From RGIG6165 sp045538835 (GTDB lineage: Bacteria > Bacillota > Clostridia > Oscillospirales > Feifaniaceae), in contig JAZQEF010000022.1 of NCBI GenBank assembly GCA_045538835.1, positions 26,002 through 90,001 of the forward strand: a stretch of DNA of 64,000 bases, written 5' to 3'. The notes beneath the pieces are model-generated. The model worked only from the letters and a program-made list of their open reading frames with translations. It did no database searches and had not been told where the DNA came from. Positions 33,560 to 42,332 of the stretch are shown here, piece after piece (position 1 is the stretch's first letter; the number at the start of each line of letters is the position of its first letter). The translations under genes were made by a program, and so were the position numbers.

Positions 33560-33560
33560 G

Positions 33561-33593
33561 AAAAAAGCACGTTTTTACGTGCTTTTTTCTTTT
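33561..33593 (+). terminator. Terminator after tRNA-Leu
   Basis: An AAAAAAGCACGT/ACGTGCTTTTTT stem (33561-33572, 33577-33588). Confidence 0.92.
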
Positions 33594-33669
33594 ATAACAC
33601 GGTTACAGTGTTCTTGACTATTATAACAGAACTTTATAAAATATAATTGCCAAAAGAAAGGAATTGTTT

Positions 33670-35061
33670 ATGAACATAATATTGAAAAACAAGGTCAGCA
33701 CAAAGATGAGACTTCTGGCTGTTCTTCTGTCAATTGTTTTGATTTTTGAAATTTTTACAGCCTGTAAAAATAACGAAGCTGTTACAAATGATGTTGAAAA
33801 CCCTTTATTCCATGACGGTTTACTTGCCGTTGAAATAGACGGTAAATGGGGATATATCAACACCAAAGGCGAAGTGGCTATCCAACCGCAATTTTTTCTG
33901 GTAGATGAATTTTGCGAAGGGATGGCAAGAGTTACTATAGACGGCAAATACGGCTACATTAACACTAAAGGCGAGATTGTAGTCGAGCCGAAATATTACG
34001 ATACACGTGATTTTAACGAAGGATTTGCCATGGTTAAAATTGGCGATAAATTCGGATACATAAATACCGAAGGTGAAATTGCAATTGAACCGAAATTTGA
34101 CTATACAGAATACTTTTTTGACGGTGCAGCATTTGTTGAAGAGAACGGCAAGCGGGGATATATCAACACCAAAGGTGAATATATCATTAAACCGCAATTT
34201 GACTTTATAGAGTATTTTAACGACGGCGTAGCATCTGTCATAATTGACGGTAAGTGGGGTTATTTTAACACTGACGGTGAGTATATAGCAGAACCGCAAT
34301 TCGAATACACATCAGAATTCAGTGACGGTATAGGATGTGTCCGTACAACCGCTGAATCGGGTTATAAGTGGGGTTATATAAACGCTGACGGCGAGTATAT
34401 AGCAGAACCGAAATTTGACTGGGCACGTGACTTTTGCGAAGGATTTGCTATAGTTGAAATGGACGGCAAGTTGGGATATATCAACACTAACGGCGAATAT
34501 GTATTTGAACCGCAATTTGACCGGGCATGGAACTTTAGCGAGGGCTTTGCATTAATTCAAATAGGTGATAAATACGGATATATCAACACCAAAGGCGAAT
34601 TTGCAGTTGAACCTGAATTCGACTGTGGCTGGGACTTTAATAACGGACTCGCAAAAGTTATAATGAATGGCAAGTGGGGATACATCAATACCGACTGTGA
34701 ATATGAAATTGAACCTCAATTTGACCAGGCTTGGGACTTTAGCGAGGGCTTTGCAAAAATTCAGGCAGACGATAAGTATGGATATATCAACACAAAAGGC
34801 AAAGTTGTAATTGAGCCTGAATTTGACACTGCCTATGACTTTAACTGTGGGCTCGCAAGAGTTGAGGTTGGCGGCAAGTGGGGATATATCAATACCAAAG
34901 GCAAATTTGTGATAGAACCAGAATTTGATGTTTCGACAGATTTTTATGATGACGGATATGCCGTTGCAAGAACAAGAAACGGCCCATATATAATCTTTGA
35001 TGTAAACGGCAAGGAACTCGGCGAATTTGCTAACCTTAGAAATGCTCTTTATATTAATTAG
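33670..35061 (+). CDS. WG-repeat (KWG) lipoprotein
   Basis: A 463-residue, probably exported protein made of at least eleven WG repeats of about 35 residues. Each has a core like GKWGYINTKGE followed by an acidic, aromatic stretch such as PQFDxxxDFxEG. The N-terminal basic/hydrophobic segment ends IFTAC (Cys32), a lipobox-like site, though Phe at -3 is not ideal. WG-repeat proteins are assumed to be beta-rich binding scaffolds; the ligand is unknown. ATG 33670 is chosen for AAAGGA. It lies alone between tRNA-Leu and a TRIC channel gene. The high repeat identity suggests expansion by duplication. Confidence 0.88.
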   Translation: MNIILKNKVSTKMRLLAVLLSIVLIFEIFTACKNNEAVTNDVENPLFHDGLLAVEIDGKWGYINTKGEVAIQPQFFLVDEFCEGMARVTIDGKYGYINTKGEIVVEPKYYDTRDFNEGFAMVKIGDKFGYINTEGEIAIEPKFDYTEYFFDGAAFVEENGKRGYINTKGEYIIKPQFDFIEYFNDGVASVIIDGKWGYFNTDGEYIAEPQFEYTSEFSDGIGCVRTTAESGYKWGYINADGEYIAEPKFDWARDFCEGFAIVEMDGKLGYINTNGEYVFEPQFDRAWNFSEGFALIQIGDKYGYINTKGEFAVEPEFDCGWDFNNGLAKVIMNGKWGYINTDCEYEIEPQFDQAWDFSEGFAKIQADDKYGYINTKGKVVIEPEFDTAYDFNCGLARVEVGGKWGYINTKGKFVIEPEFDVSTDFYDDGYAVARTRNGPYIIFDVNGKELGEFANLRNALYIN

Positions 35062-35142
35062 GCAGACATTATTCATACCTGACAGTGCCATTTATAACAT
35101 CGAACTTCCCAAAAGCATATAATGCTTTGAAAGGAGGTTATT

Positions 35143-35745
35143 ATGGCACTTTTTATATTCATTCTTGAAATCATCGGCACTATTGCACTTGCTGTAAGCG
35201 GTGCTTTGGTCGGCGTAAGAAAGAAATACGGCATTTGCGGTGTTACAGCACTTGGTCTTATAACCGCTGTCGGAGGAGCAATTATCCGCGATCTCATTCT
35301 CGGAATAATCCCCTCGGTAATATTCACAAGCCCGGTATATGCGATCACGGCAATAATCGTCTCGATTCTTGTATACTTTTCTTTCGGCAAAAACGCTGCA
35401 CTTTCCGACTTTCTTATGCTTATTTTTGACTCAATAGGTCTTAGTATATTTACAGTCATAGGTGTGGAAACCGCCCTGACCGTTTTACCCGCTACCCCTG
35501 TATTCTCCATCATCTTCGTGGGTGTGATAGCGGGTGTCAGCGGCAGCGTACTGCGTGATGTTCTCGCAAATGAAGCACCCGCTCTTCTCGTACAGAGAGG
35601 CTATGCATGCGCTTCGATTGTCGGTGCAATCGTATGCGCTCTGCTTGTCGGCGTTGCAGGTCTCACCGCAGCAATGGTGATCGGTGCTGTGACAGTTTTT
35701 GTTATAAGACTTCTCAGCGTAAGACTCTGCACTTTAAATGAATAA
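35143..35745 (+). CDS. TRIC/UPF0126 family cation channel protein
   Basis: A 200-residue membrane protein with about seven helices in two homologous halves, each with the family's G-G/S-x-x-x-R-D signature: VGGAIIRDLILG and SGSVLRDVLANEAP. Prokaryotic TRIC proteins form potassium-type cation channels (structural work on archaeal/bacterial members); many are still annotated as UPF0126. A strong AAAGGAGG site precedes ATG 35143. It is a single gene ending at a bidirectional terminator. Confidence 0.9.
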   Translation: MALFIFILEIIGTIALAVSGALVGVRKKYGICGVTALGLITAVGGAIIRDLILGIIPSVIFTSPVYAITAIIVSILVYFSFGKNAALSDFLMLIFDSIGLSIFTVIGVETALTVLPATPVFSIIFVGVIAGVSGSVLRDVLANEAPALLVQRGYACASIVGAIVCALLVGVAGLTAAMVIGAVTVFVIRLLSVRLCTLNE

Positions 35746-35775
35746 AAAAAGACGGCATTGCCGTCTTTTTTATTT
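35745..35775. terminator. Bidirectional terminator
   Basis: GACGGCA/TGCCGTC (35751-35765) flanked by A- and T-runs separates the convergent TRIC and DUF4282 genes. Confidence 0.9.
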
Positions 35776-36278
35776 TATTCCTGTGTTTCTGTAACAACGG
35801 GCTCTGCAACAGGTGTTGCAGGTGCTGCGGGTGCTTCGGGTGCGACCGGTGCTTCGGGAGCCTTGGGTGCCGCAAGTTTCTTGTTGATGTCAATAACATT
35901 CTTAACAAGAAGAATCGTGAGCATCATAAATTCATATACAACTCTCAAAACAATGGGAGCAAGAACTATAACGAGAAGACCTGCTAAAAAGTAACTCTGA
36001 CCGCCGTAGTATCCGCCGTAATAGTAGTCGTAGTATCTTTCTGATGCGAAAAGCATAAAGAAACCTATACATACGCTTACAACTGTAGAGAGAACATACA
36101 GCACCTTAAGTATCTTTTCAAGAAGAAGATCTTTAAAATTAAAGATGTCGTGAAGAACCACAAGGAATTTGTTGTTAAGAGTCGCCCTCTTTTTTTCGGG
36201 AACGACCATAATGCACAGAACAATAGTTGCGATAAGACCTATTATTCCGCCCACTCCGCATGCTGTTGCTAAATTCAT
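35775..36278 (-). CDS. DUF4282-like membrane protein with Ala-Pro tail
   Basis: A 167-residue protein with about three membrane helices: one at the N-terminus, then the NFKDLLLEKILKVLYVLS... pair that resembles DUF4282, separated by a Tyr/Gly-rich extracellular loop (YYDYYYGGYYGG). The C-terminus is a 30-residue Ala-Pro-Glu low-complexity tail (repeated AP, EAP, VAP units). ATG 36278 has AAGGGG; upstream codons to 36359 are in the leader. The function is unknown. It lies downstream of nothing on its strand, so it is monocistronic. Confidence 0.75.
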   Translation of the reverse strand: MNLATACGVGGIIGLIATIVLCIMVVPEKKRATLNNKFLVVLHDIFNFKDLLLEKILKVLYVLSTVVSVCIGFFMLFASERYYDYYYGGYYGGQSYFLAGLLVIVLAPIVLRVVYEFMMLTILLVKNVIDINKKLAAPKAPEAPVAPEAPAAPATPVAEPVVTETQE

Positions 36279-36358
36279 AAAATTTACCCCTTTATATTTA
36301 TATTTTGTATCATGGGTCTGATACACTACTATAATATCATAAATATGCTTTTTATCCA

Positions 36359-36386
36359 AGAAAAAAACGGCTGATTTTCAGCCGTC
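36359..36386 (-). terminator. Terminator of pckG
   Basis: An ACGGCTGA/TCAGCCGT stem with T-run on the minus strand, just after the pckG stop. Confidence 0.88.
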
Positions 36387-36394
36387 TTTTAAAA

Positions 36395-38167
36395 TTACTT
36401 ATTGAGGTTTGCTTCGAGAGTAGCAAGTTCGTCAACCATTTCCTTGGGAAGTCTGTCAAACTTAGCAAAGAATTCCTTAATGCCTGCTGCTTCTTCCTGC
36501 CATACAGCCTTGTCAACCGAAAGAAGTTCCTTAACAGTGTCAAGGTCGATACCAAGACCTTCGATATTGATATCTTCAGCCTTCGGAACGTAACCGATAG
36601 CCACTTCATCAGCATCTACCTTATCTTCGCAACGGTCAAGAATCCACATAAGAACTCTCATATTGTCACCGAAGCCGGGCCAGATGAAGTTACCGTCATC
36701 GTCTTTTCTGAACCAGTTAACGTTGAATATCTTGGGCTGCTTTGTGAGTTTCTTGCCCATTTCGAGCCAGTGGCCGAAATAGTCACCCATATTATAACCG
36801 CAGAACGGAAGCATAGCCATGGGGTCACGGCGGACTACGCCGACAGCGCCTGCTGCTGCTGCAGTTGTTTCAGATGCCATTGTAGCACCAACAAATACAC
36901 CGTGCTGCCAGTTTCTTGACTGGTATACCAGCGGAGCAGCCTTAGCACGTCTGCCGCCGAAGATGATTGCCGATACCGGAACACCTTCCTTGGAGTTGAA
37001 TTCCTTGGAGATGCAGGGGCAGTTTTCAGCAGGAGCAGTAAATCTTGAGTTGGGATGAGCAAGCTTTTCGCCTGCAGCGACAGCTTCATTACCGTTGACT
37101 TTATTGCCCAGCCAGTCTTCAGCATTGACAGGAGCTACCCTGTCAAGACCTTCCCACCAAACTGTGTTGTTGTAAATATCTCTTGCAACGTTTGTAAAGA
37201 TTGTGCCCTTCTGTGTTGACATAAGAGCATTGTAGTTTGTCTTTTTAGATGTACCGGGAGCAACACCGAAAAAACCGTTTTCGGGGTTAACAGCCCAGAG
37301 ACCGCCGTCGGGACCTACACGGAGCCAAGCGATATCATCGCCCACGCACCATACCTTGTAGCCCTTATCCTTGTAGATTGAGGGAGGAATAAGCATAGCA
37401 AGATTTGTCTTACCGCATGCTGAGGGGAATGCAGCACAGATGTACTTAACTTCGCCCTGCGGATTCTCAATACCGAGAATAAGCATATGCTCAGCCATCC
37501 AGCCTTCGAGTTTACCGAGATATGAAGCAATACGGAGTGCGAAGCACTTCTTACCGAGAAGTACGTTACCGCCGTATGCAGAGTTAACTGACATAATTGT
37601 GTTCTCTTCGGGGAACTGAACGATGTACTTGTCATCATCGCTGAGGTCAGCCTTTGAGTGGAGACACTTAACGAAATCGTCATCAGGACCAAGAACGTCT
37701 ACAACCTGCTGACCAACTCTTGTCATGATAGCCATGTTGAGTACAACGTAGATAGAGTCTGTAAGTTCAACACCAATCTTTGCAAAGGGTGAACCGGGAA
37801 CGCCCATTGAATAAGGAATAGCATACATAACTCTGCCCTTCATTGAGCCGTCATAGAGCTTGTCGAGTTTAGCATGCATTTCAGCAGGGTCCATCCAGTT
37901 GTTTGTCGGGCCTGCTTCTTCCTTTGTCTTTGCACAGATGAATGTTCTTGCTTCAACACGTGCAACGTCTGTGGGTTTTGTGCGGTGATAGTAACAACCG
38001 GGAAGAAGTTCGCTGTTAAGAGCAATTATTTCTCCTGTAGCACAAGCTTCTGCACGAAGCATGTCAAGCTGTTCTTCGCTGCCGTCAATCCAGAGGATGC
38101 TGTCCGGCTTTGTGAGAGCAGCTACTTCTTCAACCCATTTGTTTACTTTTGCGTTGTTGATAACCAT
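36395..38167 (-). CDS. pckG: Phosphoenolpyruvate carboxykinase (GTP)
   Basis: A 590-residue enzyme that interconverts oxaloacetate and PEP with GTP/GDP. The kinase P-loop is in FPSACGKTNLAML. The PEP carboxykinase GTP signature includes the Cys of that loop; the metal-binding segment VGDDIAWLRVGPDG and the nucleotide-site FWPGFGDNMRVL-like stretch IWPGFGDNMRVL are intact. Length matches GTP-type enzymes rather than the ATP-type (about 530) usual in many Clostridia. In an anaerobe it probably works in the carboxylating direction in fermentative C4 metabolism; that is inference. A strong AAAGGAG site precedes it; single gene. Confidence 0.96.
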   Translation of the reverse strand: MVINNAKVNKWVEEVAALTKPDSILWIDGSEEQLDMLRAEACATGEIIALNSELLPGCYYHRTKPTDVARVEARTFICAKTKEEAGPTNNWMDPAEMHAKLDKLYDGSMKGRVMYAIPYSMGVPGSPFAKIGVELTDSIYVVLNMAIMTRVGQQVVDVLGPDDDFVKCLHSKADLSDDDKYIVQFPEENTIMSVNSAYGGNVLLGKKCFALRIASYLGKLEGWMAEHMLILGIENPQGEVKYICAAFPSACGKTNLAMLIPPSIYKDKGYKVWCVGDDIAWLRVGPDGGLWAVNPENGFFGVAPGTSKKTNYNALMSTQKGTIFTNVARDIYNNTVWWEGLDRVAPVNAEDWLGNKVNGNEAVAAGEKLAHPNSRFTAPAENCPCISKEFNSKEGVPVSAIIFGGRRAKAAPLVYQSRNWQHGVFVGATMASETTAAAAGAVGVVRRDPMAMLPFCGYNMGDYFGHWLEMGKKLTKQPKIFNVNWFRKDDDGNFIWPGFGDNMRVLMWILDRCEDKVDADEVAIGYVPKAEDINIEGLGIDLDTVKELLSVDKAVWQEEAAGIKEFFAKFDRLPKEMVDELATLEANLNK

Positions 38168-38188
38168 AGTTTTTTCTCCTTTTATAAA

Positions 38189-39046
38189 TTATTTTAATAT
38201 ATTTGACAAATTGCAAAAATCCTCAAGAGACATCCTCTCCGCCCTTATGTCGGCTGAAAGACCAAGTTCCCTGAGTGCTGATGCCGTAGTTTCTTTGCCG
38301 CAAACACCTGCGACGGCGTTTACAAGCGTTTTTCTTCGCTGTGAATATGCTGCCTTTATAAGCGTGAACATGAATTTTTCATTCTTCGCCTGCACAGGCG
38401 GTTTTTCCAGCGGAACGAGAGATATCACAGCCGAATCGACCTTGGGTACGGGCATAAACTTCTCTTTCCCGACAGGAAAAAGTATCTCCGTCTTTGCACG
38501 GTACTGCACCGCAAGGGTGACAGCCCCCATATCCCGTGACGGCTTATCTGCACAAAGTCTTTCCGCCACTTCCTTCTGCACCATTACGGTAATTCTTTCA
38601 AGCGGCAGTTTCTTTTCGAGAAGCCCCATTATTATCGGCGTTGTAATATAATAAGGAAGATTGGCGCATACGACAACCCTGTCAATGCCCCGTGAAGTAA
38701 ACTCTTCCTCAATGAGGGATGCGGCGTCAAGTTTAAGAAAGTCCGCATTTATAACCTTCAGATTTTCATAATGACCGACCGTATCGTCTAAAACAGGGAT
38801 GAGCGACTTGTCTATCTCGACAGCAACCACCCTGCCTGCCGCAGAGCACAGTTCATATGTGAGCGGCCCGAAACCGGGACCTATTTCGATGACACCAGTG
38901 TTTTTATCTATCTCACTCTGACGTACTATTTCTCTTGGAATCTCAGGGTCAATCAAGAAATTCTGACCGAGACTTTTTGAAAATGAAAACCCGTATTTCG
39001 CGCGGATAGCATTTATAACTTTGATATCGCAAAGTACATTTTCCAA
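38189..39046 (-). CDS. rsmA: 16S rRNA (adenine1518-N6/adenine1519-N6)-dimethyltransferase
   Basis: A 285-residue KsgA/RsmA methyltransferase that dimethylates two adjacent adenines near the 3' end of 16S rRNA. The SAM site VIEIGPGFGPLTYEL and the catalytic NLPYYIT motif are present, with the usual C-terminal helical domain. The start appears to be TTG 39046, with GGGGGGA six bases upstream; no in-frame ATG is nearby. It lies alone between pckG and a divergent phosphopantetheinyl-transferase-like gene. Confidence 0.95.
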   Translation of the reverse strand: MENVLCDIKVINAIRAKYGFSFSKSLGQNFLIDPEIPREIVRQSEIDKNTGVIEIGPGFGPLTYELCSAAGRVVAVEIDKSLIPVLDDTVGHYENLKVINADFLKLDAASLIEEEFTSRGIDRVVVCANLPYYITTPIIMGLLEKKLPLERITVMVQKEVAERLCADKPSRDMGAVTLAVQYRAKTEILFPVGKEKFMPVPKVDSAVISLVPLEKPPVQAKNEKFMFTLIKAAYSQRRKTLVNAVAGVCGKETTASALRELGLSADIRAERMSLEDFCNLSNILK

Positions 39047-39163
39047 AAAATCCCCCCATTTTCAGTTTATCATACCACAAATATAAAAATATTTCAATTA
39101 AATTGACAACATTTTTACACTTTGATAATATATAAGGCAATGACTTAATTATGTGAGGTGCGA

Positions 39164-39595
39164 ATGTTGAAATACTATAAATTCGTCTCAAATAATTTTG
39201 TGGAAAAAGATTTTTCACTGTCTGATGAGGCCTTATCATTTGCGAAAGATGCAGGTTATTCACGTATTTATAAGGTAGGCGGCGTTCCGAAAGTCGATAA
39301 CGGATATATCAGTGTAACTCACTGTCAGAACCGCGCATATGTGGCTTTTTTAGAAAAGCCTGTCGGTATAGACTGCGAATGTCTGCGAAGCGCGCCCCCA
39401 CGCCTTTCAGCAAGGCTCGGCACAGACAGTGATAAGGCATTTTTTGCCGAGTGGACTCTGCGTGAAGCGCTTGCCAAAGCGCACGGGCTGTCCATTATAA
39501 AAATGCTTGGTGATATCAGTGATATCGCACGGCAATACGAGACAAAAACATTTGAGGATGACGGTTTTATCGTCACGGTAGCATATGAAAAATAA
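39164..39595 (+). CDS. Short 4'-phosphopantetheinyl transferase superfamily protein
   Basis: About 143 residues, much shorter than Sfp (about 225) but with the superfamily landmarks. VTHCQNRAYVAF stands in place of the usual S-S-H-hydrophobic stretch. VGIDCE supplies the Mg-binding Asp (and Glu), and FFAEWTLREALAKAHG matches the W-x-x-K-E-A motif with Arg in place of Lys. Such enzymes attach phosphopantetheine to carrier proteins. The start is unclear: GAGGTG sits only 3 bases before ATG 39164 and 6 before TTG 39167. A short membrane peptide gene may overlap its end. Confidence 0.72.
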   Translation: MLKYYKFVSNNFVEKDFSLSDEALSFAKDAGYSRIYKVGGVPKVDNGYISVTHCQNRAYVAFLEKPVGIDCECLRSAPPRLSARLGTDSDKAFFAEWTLREALAKAHGLSIIKMLGDISDIARQYETKTFEDDGFIVTVAYEK

Positions 39596-39710
39596 GGTTG
39601 CAGCAATAATAATCATCATAGCCTCTCTGCTTCTCTGCGTCTTTTTTGCAGATTTTGAGTTTGGTGACAATTCAGTTGAAATAGGCGGACAGGAAATAAT
39701 ATTAAAATGA
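39585..39710 (+). CDS. Possible 41-residue membrane peptide
   Basis: The frame MKNKVAAIIIIIASLLLCVFF... then a short acidic exported tail (ending GGQEIILK) has one clear membrane helix with a positively charged N-terminus. It overlaps the end of the phosphopantetheinyl-transferase-like gene by 11 bases, and there is no obvious ribosome site, so expression would depend on coupling. It has no recognisable family. Confidence 0.35.
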   Translation: MKNKVAAIIIIIASLLLCVFFADFEFGDNSVEIGGQEIILK

Positions 39711-39727
39711 CAGACATAGGGTGTCCG

Positions 39728-40008
39728 TAGGGCGTATTCGCTTAGGAATGAATCGGTTTTGGCTTGATATTTTCCGTTAATACTTCATAAAAAAATTCAG
39801 CAATACACGAAGTATTGCTGAATTTTTTTATTTTGTCTAAACGAAAAATTTCTAACCCAAAACTGCAAAGCACTACAAAAAGCATTATTTTGGATGAAGA
39901 ACAAGGCAAAAGACCTCTATAATCCTGACGGATATGGAGGTCTTTTAACAAAGTTATACGCCAAAATTATGCTTTTTGAGCGAATAATCCCTAAGCGAAC
40001 ACGCCCTA
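39728..40008. mobile_element. MITE-like element, family 1 (complete copy)
   Basis: 281 bases bounded by inverted repeats, TAGGGCGTATTCGCTTAGG on the left and its 18/19-matching complement on the right (39990-40008). It begins and ends with TA, as for elements moved by Tc1/mariner-IS630 type transposases. It encodes no protein. It holds a strong hairpin (AATTCAGCAATAC/GTATTGCTGAATT plus T-run, about 39796-39832) and a second hairpin (GACCTC/GAGGTC). A second, cut copy in reverse orientation starts at 63824. Confidence 0.82.
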
Positions 40009-40024
40009 TGACGCCCTTTTTATA

Positions 40025-40053
40025 TTGATTTTTTTAATATTGTCTGTTATAAT
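40025..40053 (+). promoter_or_regulatory. SRP RNA promoter
   Basis: TTGATT (40025-40030), 17 bases, TATAAT (40048-40053), 8 bases before the mature RNA's first paired base. Confidence 0.88.
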
Positions 40054-40061
40054 CAATTAAT

Positions 40062-40362
40062 GCCGACAGTGGACAAAACCGCACTAATCGGGGATGTAGC
40101 GGCACCCTGTAGTCTGCAATCCGCTATAGCAGAGAGAGGTGTGCGGCCGAGGGCGTCGGCTGTGTCGCAGCAGCCGCCCCTGAAGCGTTGATAAGCAGTC
40201 CTTATGCGATCATATGCCGTGAACCCGGTCAGGCGGGGAACCGAGCAGCCGTAAGCGGATTTTATGATGTGCCATAAGAAAAGCTGTTTTGAGTAACGGG
40301 GACGGAGATGCGGGCGTAGCCGCCGTTCAGATCCGCACCGTGCGGTTTTGTGCGCTGTCGGA
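40062..40362 (+). ncRNA. ffs: Signal recognition particle RNA (large Gram-positive type)
   Basis: About 300 bases. The 5' CCGACAGTGGACAAAACCGCAC and 3' GTGCGGTTTTGTGCGCTGTCGG ends pair almost perfectly. The Alu-domain stretch (GGGGATGTAGCGGCACCC, then CAATCCGCTATAGCAG) and the helix-8 core (GTCAGG, CGG-GGAA-CCG tetraloop stem, AGCAGC) are the SRP hallmarks. The RNA binds Ffh (helix 8) and pauses or targets ribosomes making membrane proteins. It lies just upstream of dnaX, the conserved Firmicutes order, and ends in AAATTTTTG. Confidence 0.93.
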
Positions 40363-40369
40363 AATTTTT

Positions 40370-40448
40370 GCATTACCGAGTATTTTAACGAAGCAGTGGT
40401 GTAAAAAGGCGAATAAAAAACGGATTCGCCTGCCGATGCAACTGCTTA
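40370..40448. repeat. Solo right end of MITE family 2
   Basis: 79 bases, about 88% identical by eye to the right end of the element at 56557-56833, and including its terminal ACTGCTTA. It sits between the SRP RNA and the dnaX ribosome site. The left terminal repeat is absent. Confidence 0.8.
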
Positions 40449-40462
40449 TAAGGAGAGTTTGT

Positions 40463-41965
40463 ATGTCATACCGTGCGCTGTACAGAAAATGGCGTCCTGT
40501 GGACTTTGACGATGTTGCAGGGCAGGAACATATCGTGTCGATACTCAGAAACGAAGTCAAAGAAAATAAACTTTCTCATGCATATCTGTTCTGCGGCACA
40601 CGCGGAACGGGTAAGACAAGCATTGCAAAGATACTTGCAAAGGCGGTCAACTGCGAAAATCCCGTGGGCGGCAACCCCTGTAACGAGTGTGAATCATGCA
40701 GAGCGGTGAACAGCGGTTCGGGCGTTGATGTCATTGAACTTGACGCCGCTTCAAACAACGGTGTTGACGATGTGCGCCGTATAAGGGACGAGGTGTTTTT
40801 CGCACCCGTTTCCTCAAAGTATAAAGTCTATATCATAGACGAGGTGCATATGCTCACGCTTCCCGCTTTCAATGCGCTTCTTAAGACCATTGAAGAGCCG
40901 CCCTCACACGCCATATTCATTCTCGCAACAACCGAATTTGCAAAAGTGCCTGCAACTATTCTGTCACGCTGTCAGCGTTACGATTTCAGGCGTATCCCCG
41001 TTTCGACCATTGAAAAGCGTATTCTTTCGGTCTGCGAGGGAGAAAATATCAAAATAGAGGCAGATGCGGCAAAACTCATCGCAAAACTTGCAGACGGTGC
41101 TCTTCGTGATGCCCTCTCTATTTTAGACCAGTGTTTTGCATCGACCGACAACATAACATATGAAACTGCCGCAAAGATAACAGGTATCGGCACAAGAACA
41201 TATCTGGGCGGTCTTGCTCAGGCTATAATAGATACAAACTTCCCTGCCGCACTCGAAGCGGTGGAGGAACTTTCAAAAACCAGCAAAGGCTACGTTACGG
41301 CGGCTGAGGAACTGCTTGTTCTACTTCGTGACGCACTTGTAATAAAAAGTGTGTCGGAACCGTCTGAACTTTTAGCCTCCCCTCCGCTCGACCATGAGGT
41401 TGCACGCTCGCTTTCTGATTTAAGCGAAGCACGGCTGTTAAACCTCTGCTCAATATGTCAGGACGAGGCGGACAAGATAAAACGCCTCGGCGGACGGAGG
41501 ACGGATTTTGAGGTGTTTGTATTCAAACTATGCTCACCGCTTTCACTCGGCTCTCTTGAAGCATATGAAGAGCGTCTTTTTGAACTTGAGAGAAAACTTT
41601 CGGGTGTAGACACCGTTTCCGTGCCGACTCAGGCACCCAAAGCGGCAGAAGAAAAGCCTAAAGTGAGCGAAGAAAAGCCGAAGACACCTTCAAACAGCTG
41701 GGCTGAGATAAAGGCAAAACTCGAACCGTCAGTCGCATCTGTTGCGGCAAACTGCGAAGTTATTGAATATACCGACGAATTTGTTATAAAAGCAAAAGGT
41801 ATGTCATACAGACTGCTGACTTCGGGCAGTACAATAGTATCGCAGATAAAAACAGTCGCATCGACCGTTACCGGCAGGGACATAAAGATAACCGTACAAA
41901 GCGCCGAAGAGGAAAAGGATGCTTTTGACTCGCTTCGGGATACGGGCATCAAATTTATTGATTAG
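40463..41965 (+). CDS. dnaX: DNA polymerase III subunit gamma/tau
   Basis: A 500-residue AAA+ clamp-loader subunit. The Walker A motif is GTRGTGKT (45-52), the zinc-binding Cys set follows (NCENPVGGNPCNECESC), then the DEVH Walker B and the SRC motif in LSRCQRYDF. It has a shorter C-terminal tau region than E. coli. There is no sign of the slippery frameshift that makes gamma in E. coli. ATG 40463 (AGGAG at 40451) is the true start: the frame upstream runs through the MITE fragment and SRP RNA and is not coding. First gene of dnaX-ebfC-recR. Confidence 0.96.
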   Translation: MSYRALYRKWRPVDFDDVAGQEHIVSILRNEVKENKLSHAYLFCGTRGTGKTSIAKILAKAVNCENPVGGNPCNECESCRAVNSGSGVDVIELDAASNNGVDDVRRIRDEVFFAPVSSKYKVYIIDEVHMLTLPAFNALLKTIEEPPSHAIFILATTEFAKVPATILSRCQRYDFRRIPVSTIEKRILSVCEGENIKIEADAAKLIAKLADGALRDALSILDQCFASTDNITYETAAKITGIGTRTYLGGLAQAIIDTNFPAALEAVEELSKTSKGYVTAAEELLVLLRDALVIKSVSEPSELLASPPLDHEVARSLSDLSEARLLNLCSICQDEADKIKRLGGRRTDFEVFVFKLCSPLSLGSLEAYEERLFELERKLSGVDTVSVPTQAPKAAEEKPKVSEEKPKTPSNSWAEIKAKLEPSVASVAANCEVIEYTDEFVIKAKGMSYRLLTSGSTIVSQIKTVASTVTGRDIKITVQSAEEEKDAFDSLRDTGIKFID

Positions 41966-41978
41966 GAGTTAAAATATC

Positions 41979-42332
41979 ATGAAAGCAAGATTACCTCAGG
42001 GATATAATCAGGGCGGCGCAGGCAATATGCAGAATCTGCTCAAACAGGCACAGAAAGTGCAGGAGGATATGCAGAATATGTCAGCCGAACTTGAGGAGAG
42101 GACATATACCGCAACAGCAGGCGGCGAACTCGTTTGTGCAACTGTCAAGGGCACAAAGCACATTGCAGACATTACAATATCTCCCGATGTTGTTGACCCC
42201 GATGATATAGAAATGCTGCAGGACCTTGTTGTCGCTGCCGTAAACAGCGCTATCGAAGCGGCAGAAAAGGATGCCGAAGAAGAAATGGCAAAGATACAGG
42301 CTCAGATGCCCTCGATGCCGGGGTTATTCTGA
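41979..42332 (+). CDS. ebfC: YbaB/EbfC nucleoid-associated protein
   Basis: A 117-residue dimeric DNA-binding protein. NMQNLLKQAQKVQEDMQNMSAELEE is the first helix pair region, and GGELVCATVKGTKHI the conserved strand. Usually encoded between dnaX and recR, as here; thought to bind nucleoid DNA. A Gly-rich N-terminal extension (QGYNQGGAGN) precedes the fold. The stop overlaps the recR start (TGATG). Confidence 0.94.
   Translation: MKARLPQGYNQGGAGNMQNLLKQAQKVQEDMQNMSAELEERTYTATAGGELVCATVKGTKHIADITISPDVVDPDDIEMLQDLVVAAVNSAIEAAEKDAEEEMAKIQAQMPSMPGLF

Noticed and set aside
40289..40462. In-frame 58-codon extension of dnaX upstream of ATG 40463
   Set aside because: It runs through the 3' half of the SRP RNA and the MITE fragment, has no ribosome site, and the dnaX family starts MSYRALYRKWRP.
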